The notes beneath the pieces were generated by a model. It was not told where the DNA came from, made no database searches, and worked only from the letters and a program-made list of their open reading frames with translations. The translations under genes were made by a program, and so were the position numbers. A stretch of 64,000 bases of DNA from Symbiodinium microadriaticum (Eukaryota; Sar; Dinophyceae; Suessiales; Symbiodiniaceae), in the NCBI GenBank assembly GCA_001939145.1, contig LSRX01000791.1:80650-144649 (forward strand). The letters run 5' to 3'. Shown one piece after another: positions 1 through 13,407 of the stretch. The first letter of the stretch is position 1. Every line of letters starts with the position of its first letter.

Positions 1-1316
1 AGAGCAAACCAAAGGAGCAACACATGCAACAGGCCAACAACACAAACACACCTTGACAACACTTACCAAATGATACGTGACTACGTACTTTCGTCTCTTG
101 CTCACATCGAACTACTTGCTTTCGGGATACTCGGTGTCTAGTTTCAGTCAGCTTGGGGTTTACAGTGTTCATGGCAAACGAACCGGAGACAACGTCAACG
201 GGTTTCGGGGTTTAGGTGGATTGTTGGACGTTGTTGCCTGCTAGTTCGCAAGGACAAAGCCCGCACGGCAGGGTTGGCTGAAGGCTTTAGGGGAAAGAAC
301 GCCGGGGCTCCCCACATGATGTTCATGCAGTCTGTATGGCACTGTATTGGGCTAGGGTCTGATCACAAGACATTGGCTGCTGCTTGGGCTGTCCGCTCTT
401 CATGTCCGGAGATCCTCCCTGTCAAGCTGTGCACTTGGCCCTTCCGCTTGGAAGCGCAGCAAGACTTCGCGCAGGGTGCCGCCCTGCGCCAGGTAAGGGG
501 CAAGGACTTAGAGAAGAGAAGACCTGGGCCGCTACAACGGAGGGAGCTACGGAGCGACTCGTTTGCTCGATGTGCTCAGAAGGCTGGGGCAAGTCGCACA
601 CGTGGCCTTAATCGCATCCATCACCAGATAGATCTTCGACGACCTAAGCCGTCAAGTAAAGGGTGACCTGCTCGGCTCGAGAACCTCACGGCAAACGCAC
701 AGGCCAGGCTTCCTGCCCTTCATACCACTCGTGAAGCCGGATGATGTGCGGATGATCCACCCTCAGGGCTGAAGGCCGCAAACTTCACAACAGGCTGTCT
801 CCAGGTGCAGTTCCTGCATTTCGAAGAGCAGCAACAAAAAGAACTTTTTTCCAGAGGGTCGGGCCGAACAGCAAACAGGACTCAGCTTGAGCCTGATGCA
901 AATTTGAATTCTTCAGTCCACAGAGGGTCATTGCTTGGGGTTGCGCTCTTGACCCTCAGCCGCTTGCGATCTCTCGCGTGAAACATGGGCAGAACTGAGT
1001 TGCGAAAACTTTGCAGATCGAATCGCATGTAACTTACCTCTATGAATCGAGCAGCCCCACGCGCAGAGTCTTGGCAACTTGCGATACATGTGCCAGCACT
1101 GCAGAGAGGATGCTCCCGAGGTTTTGCACGAGTTCACTAGCCTGAACCAATTGAACATCGAGCGCATGTACGCACTCGCTACATCCTTCTAAAACGTTGC
1201 TTCTCCCTGCAAGTTGACACTCAAGAGAGCCAAATCTCAATCTTCTGCCTCAGCCAGACCTGAGTCGGGTCACAACTCACGGGACAGCAGTCCGAACCTG
1301 CCTGAGGTTTTCTTGG
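1..1316. other. no recognised gene
   Basis: I see no recognisable protein family or RNA gene here. One stretch on the minus strand (about 1049-1240) reads as an open, helix-like segment with spaced Leu/Val residues ending at a stop. It could be the last exon of an unknown gene downstream of the dynein light chain, but nothing confirms it. Confidence 0.4.
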
Positions 1317-2780
<1,464 letters not shown>

Positions 2781-2899
2781 GGCCCGAAGAGAGGAGGGTT
2801 GTGTTCGTTTTTGGTTCACACAAGGCAGCTGCCAAAATGTCGCTATGGCGGGCACAGAAAGTCCGGGAATCCAGGCACAGACAGACTGCAGACTCAGGC

Positions 2900-3800
2900 G
2901 GCAGAAAGGCAGACAGAATCAGGTGGGTGTTGCGAGCTGGAGCACAGCAAATATTGGCGGCTTCAGTCAACTCCTTAAACTTGGATGCAGGCTGTCTTAG
3001 GACCATGATTTCCTTCTCGATGTCTTCTACCGGAAGCTTTGCCTCTCGGCGTCGTCAGGATCGCAGAAGAGACATCGGAATGAGATTGCCATCAAATACC
3101 GCTGCACAGTCACCTGATTCGTTTTCTTATGGGCATTGGCCCCTACTGATTCCCGTGAACAATGACATATCGGGAAAAGCTGAGCTCGTTCGAGCCTGCG
3201 ATTTCTCGACGACCTTGATTACGCGCTCCTGGGCAGTACGGAAGCATACGCAAGCAACATGAAAACGAAGGGTAATTCCATGCACGAGATGAGCCCGCTT
3301 CGACGTACGAGTAGAGTTCAACAGAACTGGGTGAATCCTGGTCGCTTGCTGCCTACGCCAAGCGAACACTTGTCTGTGAAGGACCTGTATCTCACTTGCA
3401 CAGATTTCATTGGCCGATTGGGCACGACGGTCCCTGGAGACAAGTCCCGATGCTCGCGCCTCCTTGGTCCTCTTATGCTTTCCCAGATGAGCAGAGCCTC
3501 AGAACTATGCACTCTTCAGGGCTTCTTGGGCCTTAATATCGGACATGAGAACCCCCGCCACGCCGTGTGAGTCGATGAAGCCCAGAATCGACTTTGTGGC
3601 AAGGGGTGGGCGCAGTAAGGCCCAGCTCAGGTCTCGGCCAAACGAGCCCTCTCCCAGCGTCTTAACCTCAGAAACCAAAGAGCCGAGGGTAGAAAGCTTA
3701 ACGGATGAGTCTTTCTCTCCTGCACTTTGCCTCACCAATGCAGGACCTCGCAAAAGAGCCGCCGTCGCTCCCAAAGTTCGCGCTGCGCTGTAAGCCCATG
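2900..3800 (-). CDS. unrecognised multi-exon gene (partial)
   Basis: Coding-looking pieces lie just upstream of the dynein light chain and on the same strand. Seen: a small exon at 3196-3228 reads ERVIKVVEKSQ, with AG|G before it and a GC donor after it. It joins in phase to an exon starting at 3042 that reads AKLPVEDIEKEIMVLRQPAS and continues KFKELTEA, across a 153-nt GC-AG intron. A larger open block at about 3509-3790 contains LSTLGSLVSEVKTLGEGSFG and ILGFIDSHGVAGVLMSDIKA. I do not recognise the family, and I cannot fix the exon order between the large block and the small exons, the start or the stop. LGEGSFG resembles a kinase glycine loop, but nothing kinase-like follows, so I treat that as chance. 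Confidence 0.42.
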
Positions 3801-3816
3801 GCTCGATGGTAGACAT

Positions 3817-4430
3817 CCCACACCTGCACTGAGGCTTAAGGGTTTAGGCTGAATTTTTGAATCCGCTTCATCCTTCCAACATCTCAACGCAGCTACTAAG
3901 GTGACACCCGACAGATGATTGCAGTGCTCCGTTGACTCCGGGGTGCCCATACTCGGGACAATACAAGTGTTTGACGACGAAGCGCTTGCGCAACCTACGC
4001 ATGTGGACATACTTCATGTGATCTTGCTCATGCCCTTCCGCCTTGCCCAGTTGCCAGCTGTGCTGCGCTAAACATGGTTAACACGCACGAAAATTCAGGA
4101 CTTCGCAGGTCCACTCTGTTGGTTTGAAACCAAACGACGGTCTTGCAGCACAATTCAAGCATCACGAGTGCCGAAGTGCTGATAATCAACCTTCCATCGC
4201 ACAAAAGAAATGCTTGTGAACTTCGGTGGCTGTCGCTGCTTCCCAGAGACCTGCTTCAGAGAGATCCCCAGCAGCATCAGAGTGTGTCGCGTGCCGGATC
4301 ACTTCTGTCCTTCTTTTGTCACTTGTGTGTTCTTTTCTGCACCTGTGTCTCTTTTCTTCTTGCGAAACAACAGTCTCGAGCGCAAGCCAATGTTGGCTAG
4401 CCGTCCACGACTGGCAAAAAAGCTTCCAGG
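3817..4430. other. no recognised gene
   Basis: I see no supported gene, RNA or repeat in this stretch. Confidence 0.4.
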
Positions 4431-4439
4431 GCTTTGGCC

Positions 4440-4632
4440 TTCTTTCATTAGGGTTTCGGTCTGGGTTTACTCCTTTTAGGACTTCGGCCAGGGTTTACTC
4501 TTCGAGGTTTCGGGTTTCTTGCAAGCTTACCGTTTACTTCTTTTAGGGCTTCGGTCTGGGTTTACTCTTTCAGGGCTTCGGCGTGGGGTTTCTTGCAAGC
4601 TTACCTTCCACTTATGTTAGGGTTTCGGGGTC
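4440..4632 (+). repeat. degenerate TTTAGGG-type minisatellite
   Basis: Irregular repeats of the type TTTAGGGCTTCGG, GGTCTGGGTTTACTC and GGTTTCTTGCAAGCTTAC, with a period of roughly 60 bases, carry scattered TTTAGGG and TTAGGG cores. The array looks like an expanded and decayed interstitial telomere-like tract. It abuts a microsatellite on its right side. Confidence 0.6.
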
Positions 4633-4642
4633 ACAAAGCGTG

Positions 4643-4853
4643 CGTATATATATATATATATATGTATACATATATATATATATATACACATACATACATA
4701 CATACATCCATCCATCCATCCATCCATCCATCCATCCATCCATCCATCCATCCATCCATACATACATACATACATACATACATACACATACATACATACA
4801 TACATACATACATACATACATACACACATACACGCATGTAGCGGTATATATAT

Positions 4854-4886
<33 letters not shown>

Positions 4887-4962
4887 GTATATATATATAC
4901 ATACATACATACATACATACATACATACATACATACATACATACATACATACATACATAGAG
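4643..4962. repeat. compound microsatellite (TA, CATA, CATC, GATA)
   Basis: About 320 bases of simple sequence: (TA)n, then (CATA)n, (CATC)n, (CATA)n, (GATA)n, (TA)n and (CATA)n. Open frames of 80-170 codons on both strands here (Tyr/Ile/His or Cys/Met/Tyr/Val only) are artefacts of the repeat. Confidence 0.95.
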
Positions 4963-5718
4963 TTTCTTTCGTGGTATTGTTGCTTCTGTCTTCTGATTTT
5001 TTTTCTCTGCCTTCTGTTTGCTTGTCTCTTTTCCTATGGACAGATTGAACACTGACCAAAATATACCAGACGGAGACCCGAAAAGTATGGGATTAGTCAC
5101 GAGCTCGCGGTTTTGCGAAGCAAGCCTCAACGCTTACCAAAATTGGGTCGATAGGGCTTTAGCGGCTCCGAGCTGTGATCTTCTCAACATATGTCAGGTC
5201 CTACCAGCCTCTCGTTCGACTGTTGCTTCCGAACAATAAAAACAAGACACCACCGCACCAAAAGAAAAGACACAAGTGACTCCCCTTCCGTGTGCTTACA
5301 CATCGCGTGCCCCAGGGGGCCGGCCACCGGGCACGAAACATGGGTGCTGTTGTCATGTTTCATGCTGTGCTGCAACCAGTAAGTGGCACCTTCCCGGGCT
5401 CTTGGGTTACGAAAATCTCGCGACCGAGGAGCACCGACCTGGCGCAGTCCGGGATAATCACTCGATCAAGGCTTGAAGCAGCAATCTAAGCCTAAGCATC
5501 TTGAGCTGGGCAGCAGGGCGCAGGGCCAGCTTTGCTACCCCGGCCAAGCCTGGAAGCTCCCGATTGCCGGGGAGTCAAAAGGCCAAAGACCCCCAAACCA
5601 GGCAGCTACACCGGTCGAAAGCGACGCGCCGAAGCGTTTTCACCTGAGCTTTCGTCTGTCACCCTTGCCTCGCCGGAGCCCGAGATGCCTAGCTGTAGAA
5701 AGTGTGTGCCCAAGAGAT

Positions 5719-5960
5719 TCAACGCAAATTGAAACCTCGCGATCTCTGCAGTCCCGAGATCTGCACGAAGAGCTCAAAGAACTCCTCAAAGCTCAGGTCG
5801 CCATCACCGTTGAAGTCATAACCTTCCGAGCTTCATATCAACCCGCTGGTGCCGAAGAACTTACTCACGCTTTTCCTAGAAGAGGTATGTCCTCTAGCAA
5901 GACAATGGCCATGGTGATAGCGAGAACCAACATGGTGCTAACGATCCCTTGCCCCACCCA
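5719..5960 (-). CDS. EF-hand protein fragment with preceding hydrophobic exon
   Basis: Seen: on the minus strand, codons from 5829 down to the TGA at 5719-5721 read SEGYDFNGDGDLSFEEFFEL and continue FVQIS. The 12-residue loop DFNGDGDLSFEE has Asp/Asn at positions 1, 3 and 5, Gly at 6 and Glu at 12, which is a canonical calcium-binding EF-hand. Upstream, about 5870-5960, a frame reads IVSTMLVLAITMAIVLLEDI and then PLLGKA, a likely membrane helix. It ends at a strong donor (GC|GTGAGT) at 5868. Splicing to an acceptor before 5830 removes only 38 nt and keeps frame, giving ...LLGKASEGYDFNGDG. Inference: a membrane protein with a cytosolic EF-hand, for example an ion-channel or calcium-sensor fragment. 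The start, the other exons and the true 3' boundary are not visible. Confidence 0.6.
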
Positions 5961-8425
5961 TCACAACAATGTGTTTACGTATTCGCATTCATGGCGAGGC
6001 CTCAGAGTGCGTGAAACTGCTGCTCTCTGCTACTACCAGTCACCACTTAGGAGATGCTTTCCCGCAGCTTGACATGACGGGTCTGAACCCCGAGAACGCT
6101 CAGGATCTAGACTCCTAGACCGCCCTGCATGCTTCCAAGAGGCGTTTGAAGAGCTGCTCGGCCTTTTTCAAGGCAAATCTGCAGCCCTTCTACGGTCCCT
6201 GGCGCTGCAACCTCTAAGCCTCTAAGCTGCAAAGGCTCGACCTTCCCAAAACCTCTTGCCCCGAGCTCCGTTCTCTGAGTCTGAGGGCTGGGCTAACGGT
6301 GCAGCTGGCATAGGTAAGCCCAGGTGGTGGTTCAATTCCTTGCGAAAGCGACTTCCAGCGGTTCAGGCTTCTTCCGTGCCGTTTCAATGGCTCGGCAGCT
6401 CGTGGGACATGGTCTTTGATATGAGTTAATTGTCAATTGACGCGTAAACTTTTCATCCTGTTCTCCCTACTTGCTGACTAGCTTATGTCAAGAGCTGTTA
6501 GTTTCTGCTTTCTGCTCGAAGCCTTGCACTAGCAGCATCTGCTTTTATCCTGCTCTTCTCCCAAGAATAGCAGAACTTGTCAGGGACTGTTGTGCTTCCA
6601 AGGTGTCCACGTGTCATTTCGACCAGTGAAGACGGATAGCTTGACAGTTGGTTTGCTCGAGTTGTTGTAATGAATTACAGCTACATCGGACCGCACGGTA
6701 CAAGCAGCTCAGAAGTTGTACTCATCCACCAGTCGCTACCTGGATGACTTCCAAAGCTCCTACTCCAGACCCGTACCACCCTGCAGCCATGGAGAGACAA
6801 ACAAAGACAGCTAGGGGGGAGGGAGGGACGGAGCGAGGGGAGGGCTTGAGCTTCAAGCCTTCAAGCAAACCGCAAACCCAAACTCAGGGCAAAGGACCCG
6901 CAGCACGTGACGCAGCTCTCGGAAGCCAAGACGTCCGGTTCCGCGACGACCCCGGAGTTCTGCATCGTAATACCTTCGAAGAACACAGTGAACCGCAAAA
7001 CGAGGATGGTTGTTACGTGACTCGAAAGGAGGCTCCGCTCTCTGCCGAGGCCCAGGCTTTCTTGCGATGTCACGGATCTGTGGATTTGACAGGACCTGTG
7101 GAGGGAGCTGGGGGCAGCTCTACGCCTTGTCGCGGCTAACCAGGCCACCAACAGTATCGACTCCCCTGCCCTGTGGGCACCTCGAGTAGCTCACGGCGCA
7201 TTTCACGCGTAGCCACGATCTGGAAGCGGAGCGGAAAGCAAGAGAGCTTTGGTTCTTCAAGAGTCGACGCAGAAGCTCATCAACAATCTCCTATCAAGAA
7301 TCTCCTTGCTTTTGACAGGCTTCTTCTCAACATGGCACTCTTTTGGTTTACAGTGCGGCGCTCGCCTCGACTTCTTCCTTGGCCTTGTTGTGGCCGTCTT
7401 CTCTCGAAGCGGCCTTCGCCTAAAGCGCAAGGCACGTCGTGGCGCCTCTCCAAGCTTAACGGGGAGCCTACCTAAGCCGAAACTCCCAGACCTCTGAGTC
7501 CAACTGCCTTCCTGAGCTCTCGTGATGCTATGGCTAATAGATACGTTTGCAGCCTTCCTTGACTTTCACGCCAAAAACTTCAAGGAGAAAAAAAAGCTCA
7601 GTCTGCAGCTCCTGCGGCCTTCTCCTCAGGCTTCGCCGCAGCTTGCGACCTTGCCATACTGCCCGGCGGCTAGTTTTCCAAATCTGATCCAGAAACGCTC
7701 TTCTTGAAGGACTGTCTGTGTTGACCAGTGCGGAAACCTACCTGGCTACAGCTGAAAGTTGCAAGCTGTACCGTACCTGTACCGTGCACTTACTGTGTGG
7801 CCATCTAGAGTCTAGAGACATCTTGCATCCAAGCAACTTCGGGGGATCCGACTTTTTCGCATCAGATTTCTTTTGTGGCCTGCGGCTTGGCGATCAAGGC
7901 TGGGCCACACATAAAAACGTGATCTGCAGAAAGCCATCCTTGAAGCAGGCAAGCAAAACAAAAGCGCTTCCCAAGTCCCAAAGAAGATCTCCATCTAATA
8001 TGCCATTGTAATTGTGCATAACCCGAGACGGTTTCCAGCCCTCCAGAAGCAGAGTTATCCCTGCCTTGGGTCTCTCCTCGGCTCCTTTTCCGCCTTGTCC
8101 TTCCGATCGCCCTCCTTCCTCACCTGGGCAGGCCGATTCGAACATCCGAATGATTGGCGTTAGTGGGGCCACGTGGTGCTCCTCATTATCTTGGAGGCTC
8201 ATGTTGGGAGGTGTATACAGTGTATACTAGTACACATTCACACACACACCTGTGACTGCCTCCGAAACCGTCAACTGTCACGAGGATCTCGTCCGAAACA
8301 CACGCCGGATCCTTTCACAGTGGACACTTTCCAACCACGACTCCGACAGAAGAGCATAAACCAATGCAGCCGTAACGAGGATCGCCTTTCTGACAGGCCC
8401 GATTCCTGTGACAGTTGACCCACGA
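5961..8425. other. no recognised gene
   Basis: No family motif found on either strand. A minus-strand frame from a real ATG at 8200-8202 runs about 100 codons (begins MSLQDNEEHHVAPLTPI) and has mixed amino-acid composition. It could be a first exon, but it matches nothing I know. Confidence 0.35.
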
Positions 8426-8428
8426 AAG

Positions 8429-8596
8429 GAAGATGATGATGATGATAATGATGATGATGATGATGATGATGACACCAACCCCCAAGCCACACCGCAATCC
8501 AAGCTGACCCAGACTCGAACTACACCACGCCACAGGGGGCCAGGGAAGGCACGCCCAAACAGACCCAAACCCCGATGATGATGATGATGATGATGC
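8429..8596. repeat. two (GAT)n microsatellites in a repeated flank
   Basis: (GAT)n runs at about 8429-8472 and 8573-8596 are separated by roughly 100 bases rich in CCCAAAC, ACACC and CCCACAC. Similar sequence continues to the single N at 8669, so the block looks like a diverged tandem duplication around the GAT tract. Poly-His, poly-Ser and poly-Ile frames across it are artefacts. Confidence 0.7.
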
Positions 8597-9048
8597 CAAA
8601 CATCCCAAGAAGACCCAAACTGCGAACCACACGGACCCACACCCCGAGCCACACCACACCACGGGGGGNGGGGAGCTCTGCGGCGACGGCCGAGCCGGGA
8701 TCATAGATACCTGCCTCCCTCCCTGTCTACCTGTCCATCTATCTATACAAACAGGGTGCCGCCAAGAGGCAGCTGGCTGAGAAGAGCTGCCCAAGAGTCG
8801 TGGCAGCTGCTGGCCCCTCGGGGCTGAGCACCAAAGTATTCTAGTGTGCTTTATTTTTGAGGCGTACTATAGCCGTATAGCCAGAGACAGAGAGGTGCAT
8901 ACATATACATCTCTACCTGCAAGCGGGTCCGTGCTCATCTCACCGTGACTACATTACAAAGCCACACATATGCCTGTACACATGCACACCAACACAAACG
9001 TACCTAAAATTGCGGGTTGAGTTTAGGTCGCAATATTTTGCACATATG
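8597..9048. other. no recognised gene; single N at 8669
   Basis: No coding signal. There is one ambiguous base in a G-rich run at 8663-8674. Confidence 0.5.
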
Positions 9049-9049
9049 T

Positions 9050-9087
<38 letters not shown>

Positions 9088-9305
9088 TATATCCATACAA
9101 GAAAATTATATTCTTAGTCTTCATCTTTCTAATCCCTTCTTTCGTCGGCCGTGCTTTTACCTCTGTTGTTGGTCATTGCTCATATTGCTCCTGAGTCCTG
9201 CTCTTGCTGTTGCAGCTGTTGCTGTAGCTGTAGCTGTTGCTGCTGCTGCAGTTGCTGTTGCTTGCTGCTGTTGTTAGTATTATTGTTGCTGTTGGTGTTG
9301 CATGC
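9049..9305. repeat. (TA)n and imperfect (GCT/GTT)n tracts
   Basis: A (TA)n run at about 9051-9083 is followed by an imperfect trinucleotide tract, (GCT/GTT/GTA)n, at about 9195-9305. The tract would read as Gln/Ser/Asn repeats on the minus strand and Leu/Cys/Ala on the plus strand. Confidence 0.85.
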
Positions 9306-11619
9306 TGTTCGTGGCTTGCGTCATCCGCATTATTGTGGCTCGGTTGAACAATCTTCACGAAGACTACTAGTTACAAAACTTGAGACATTGCTTTCATCAA
9401 TGATGCCGTTTTGTTTAGAATGAGACGATGACAAAAGTACAGGAAATTGCTTGCCGATGCTAAAACTGCTAAAACCTCTGGCAAGGTCTGGGCCGCAAAC
9501 TCTTTTTGGACCGCGGGGGCGTTCCTGCGTACACGGCGCGGTGTGTCTCGTGTGTAGTGCCAGGGGAGCGAGCAAGATCCTTCTGCAAAACTTCGACCGC
9601 CGTGCTTCTTGTGCCAAGGAAGGGAAGCAAGGGTAACGACCCACTGATTACACAGCGCGCCCAGTCACACGCTGACGGGCGCCGCAACTCTTGCACAGAG
9701 TCCAATGGCTTTCTGCTGCTACTCTTCCCTGCCATCTGCAAGAACCTGGCATGTGCAGCCAAGGGCACCTTTGAACAGCAGGCGTAGACGATGACTTCTG
9801 CAGGTTGGGCCTCAAGCGCATGGCCGTGGCCATTTCATGGTTTCGGTGTTCGCGCAACATATTTGATAGATGTTTCGAGAGCTCCAACAGCATGCGATGT
9901 GTTGTCCTTTCTCCTCTCGTGCATCTTCTTCCTCCCGAATCCGTGTTGGATGCCACCCAGGCTTTGATGGTTCCCACGTGCATGTTCTGTGAAACAACTA
10001 TCTGTGTTTAAATGTGTCGCCTAGCAAGATGCACTCACTCATTCCCTACATGTTCGGCTCCGGAGGCTCTTACTGGTGTTCAATCACTAAGACAAGCTTC
10101 GGGCAACCACTGGTGAATCGGCTGTTTCTAATCATTGCGAACACGAAGCTGTCCATACATAATAAGGTACATAAACCGAACCGACCTTACAACCACTGAC
10201 AGCTTGTACTTGTCGCTGTCTTACCATTGCCAACGCTGATGTCAGCAGTGTTTTCGATAATTGGGGGTGCTTGTCGCTGTTGTCTTGCCTATGGCCGATG
10301 CTACTGGTTGCTGTTGCCGTACCTGCAGCAGCACATTGAATTGCGGCCGTTACGCAACATGTTGTTGTTGTTGCTGCTGCCGCTGCTGGCGTTGTCGTGG
10401 TTGTCGTTGTGGTTGTTGTGGCGGATGTGGTTGGCGTTGGTGGTGTTGGTGTTGTTGCTGTTGCTGCTATTGTTGTGGTTGCTGTTCTTGTTGCCTACGC
10501 TGCACACCTTGTCCTCATGCATCCGTGCTCCGGGGTCCTGGCAAAGCCCGTTCTTTCTGTGCCTGATGCAGGGCTGGCTTTCAAACTTTCGATGCAAACG
10601 CAAGATGTCCTGCTGATACGTGGGAATTCCCACAAAGCATTCTGTGCGAGCGTGCGCACTCGTCCTCAGAGGGAAATCATGGAACCCTGGCACTGGCCTC
10701 TTGCTTCGCGGAGGCGCGGCTCGGCATGGCCAATTGTACTCTCCACGCGAAGCGGAAAAGGGCTGAAGTCGATGATCCACTGGTTTTGCTCATGGGCCTG
10801 TGCGAATAGCGCTGCTCCCGCCATCTCTGGTCTCTACTTCGATAGCGCGAGTGCAGTGCACACCCCTCGACACCTTCTCTATGCACATATTCATCGAAAA
10901 AAAACACATATAAATAGTAGTAATACTTGTAGTACTAGCCAGAGTGATCGTCAACACAAGCTTGCGCTGCCGGCTTTGGGCAGCTCCCAGAGCCGGTCAA
11001 ACGGCAAAGGAGAGAGAGAGAGAGAGAGTACATCAGCCGAAAGAGCGGCTGGAAGCAGAACACCACAGCGCTGTACGAAGCGGACAGATACGTCACATGG
11101 GGTCGAAGGGCTTTGTGAACAACTCCTCTGCTTATGGTACAGCATCTGGCAAGACATAGCCGAACTAAATACTTTTGCAAGGGTGTCGGCAACAGAAGGC
11201 GTGCTCTCATGGCATTGGATGACACCTTCTGGTAGTTAGTTCTGGTATCGCACCGAAGGACCGCACACAGCATCGCAATTTTTTGCCAGAGGCGAGCGGC
11301 ACCGTGCGTCATCAGCCACTCCTTTGCATGTGTGGTCAGTTGGTGCACGTATCTGAGCATCTGTGTCTTGAGTTGTCCGCAGGTGTGCAAGCACTGCCTG
11401 CAGATTCAGCAGCTTCGACTCGCATCAGAATTTCATTCCTTGAGTTGCTGCGTGTCCACGGATTCTCTATGACCTTGCGCACGATCTAAGGTAAACTCCC
11501 GAGACTCCGCAGACACCCTGCCAGGTGTTCTTGTTGAACTCAACATAAACTTGCAAACGACGGATTACAGCAGCGGCTCTTCGACGGCAACACGTCGTCC
11601 TGCAGCGATGGCGCACGAA
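9306..11619. other. no recognised gene; (GTT/GCT)n tract and (GA)n
   Basis: An imperfect (GTT/GCT/GGT)n tract lies at about 10357-10500 and (GA)n at about 11009-11029. A 280-codon plus-strand frame (10397-11239) begins inside the trinucleotide tract and has no family similarity, so I do not call it. A minus-strand piece near 10595-10660 (ECFVGIPTYQQDILRLHRKF) is coding-like but isolated. Confidence 0.45.
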
Positions 11620-13407
11620 CTCCTGACCCTGCTCCATTTGTTTCGCTGCAGAGACCAGCAGGAGTCTGCACTGGCCACTGCCACTTCAGCACGGATTGCA
11701 AGCCTTTTGGCCAGAAGATGGCAGCTCGGTTCATCAAGACTTGATGGAAACGGAACACCGTCGAGGAGTGTCTCGGGCTGCCTGTGCCGGATGGCGTTCA
11801 GCATGTAGCCATCTGAAACGCCAGGGACCGTCCTCGGCCACGAAGCGCTGCACCAGGAACGGGGTAGGACTGGTCACTGTGCGGTGGGACAGGCATCGTC
11901 GTAGATACCGTCGAACAGCTCTGCTCGGTTGCTACACACCAATGTTGTCACGACGGCCCTGATAATCGCAGCAAGAAGTGAGAGGTGAGTACTGGAGCAT
12001 CGCACACTGCACCATGTAGCGGACACTGTCATCACGCCCTGACTCACCAAGCGTCCTGTTGCTCATGCTGGCAGCGCCCTTGACTCCGTGCTCCCAAAGG
12101 CTTATTTTGATACTGATGGGTTGCAAGACCAACACATCTCCAAAAGCCCGTGTCGAAGCAATTCAAACTTCGGTAATCTCATTTCCTGGCTTTGAATCGC
12201 TGACGCTGGTATACACGGGAGTCCCTGTGTTTCTGAGGACGGTTTGCCGCGCGCCGTGCACTTCCGGATTGGACGAGTTCGTGGTGTTTGAGCTCGAGCC
12301 CAAGAATCGGAAAGCTGCACGGTGTCCTTAACCTGGTTTCTTTCAAGTTCTCTGACAAAGTGCGTCGACAGAGCCGCCAGAACAGCAGCATCTCCAGAGG
12401 TGATGGTGACAGTGGTCTGTGTCCAGCGATGTCAACGAGGATGTTGACGACAGGCTTGTGTTGTCGTGGTTTCTCCGGTGCGCGTTTATTTGCCCGTCGA
12501 CGATGATGTTGATGTTGGAGCCGTGGTGGAGCTCCAAAACTCGTCGTAGGAGTCACTGTATTGGACGAACTCATCGTGGAAGTCAATGCAATCGACGAGC
12601 TCGTCTTGGAAGTCGGTGTGCTCGACGAACTCGACGTTGCCGTGTAGCTGAAAAGCGTCGATGTGGTACGTGAGGTCGATGTTGATGCGCTGCTGGTGTA
12701 TGTTGATGTGGCACTCGAGCTGGAAATTATTGCCTCGAAGCGGGAATTGATGTGCTGCTGGTGTACGTTGACGTGGCGCTCGTGGAAACTGATGTGCTGC
12801 TGGTGTATATTGACGTGGCACTCGAAGTGGAAATTGATGTGCTGCCAGTGACTGTGGATGTCGCACTCGAAGTTAATGTTGATATTACTTCCTGTTGTGC
12901 TTGAACTGGTTATCGAGGAACTGAATGTTGAGGAGGCAGTTGCAGTTGTACGTGAACTTGTTAATGATGAAGTGCTTGTTGTGGTGCTGCTGGTGGGCAG
13001 CACGGGAATTATGGTCAGCATCCCAACAAATACGTCTCGATCTAGGGCACGGTAACATCGGTCAACTGCTAGTTGAGAAGAACCATGTGGTGGTTCCCCG
13101 ACTCAATGTAAAGTCCATAGAAGTACCACTGGACAGGGTCCCTGGAGATGTAGTAGTCGTTTCCAGTCACCCACATCTCCATGTACTGCTTTGCCTGGCT
13201 CGGCGCCCGACAGGCTACTCCCGCTATTCAGCCAGGCCACGGCCGTGGCGCCTTGGGCTAGCAAACCTATCTCTGCTCGCGGTGAGGCGCTGTCCCGGGC
13301 TCTGACACTTGGATCTCTGGGTTCATCTCGCACAGAGGTTGGGTAGAACAGGCAATCCCGTGCTGATCCTGGAGAACCAGAACCAACAACGCTAGAGCCC
13401 CATGCAT
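11620..13407 (-). pseudogene. decayed partial copy of the GPS/polycystin-like gene
   Basis: This segment aligns along its length with the intact gene at 17796-21512, same strand. It keeps the start (MHGALALLVLVL against MHGALVVMVLRSL), the second discoidin-like region (AEIGLLAQGATA against AEIDLPAQGATA), the Ser/Thr-rich mucin-like tract, the GAIN part and the first post-GPS helix (GLQSVLKWQWPVQ against GLQSLLKWQWAVQ). Broken: about 430 bases of the first discoidin-like region are deleted near 13340-13360. Frameshifts split the GAIN region. About 225 unrelated bases sit at 11706-11931. All the C-terminal membrane segments and the cytosolic tail are missing. It has no introns relative to the parent, so either a DNA duplication or a retrocopy is possible. 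Confidence 0.88.
11706..11931. other. ~225-bp insertion inside the pseudogene
   Basis: Left and right flanks align directly to neighbouring bases of the parent gene: GCAGCT then GTTGCTACACACC, which are contiguous near 19501-19515. The intervening 225 bases have no counterpart there. No clear terminal repeats are visible. Confidence 0.65.

Noticed and set aside
3640..3700. LGEGSFG as a kinase glycine loop
   Set aside because: No valine after it, no Lys or Glu motif downstream, and the surrounding exon does not resemble a kinase.
4583..5130. ORFs of up to 172 codons on both strands
   Set aside because: Pure translations of CATA, CATC and TA repeats.
10397..11239. 280-codon plus-strand ORF
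   Set aside because: It starts inside a GTT/GCT repeat, has no family similarity, runs against the strand of all supported genes and crosses a GA microsatellite.
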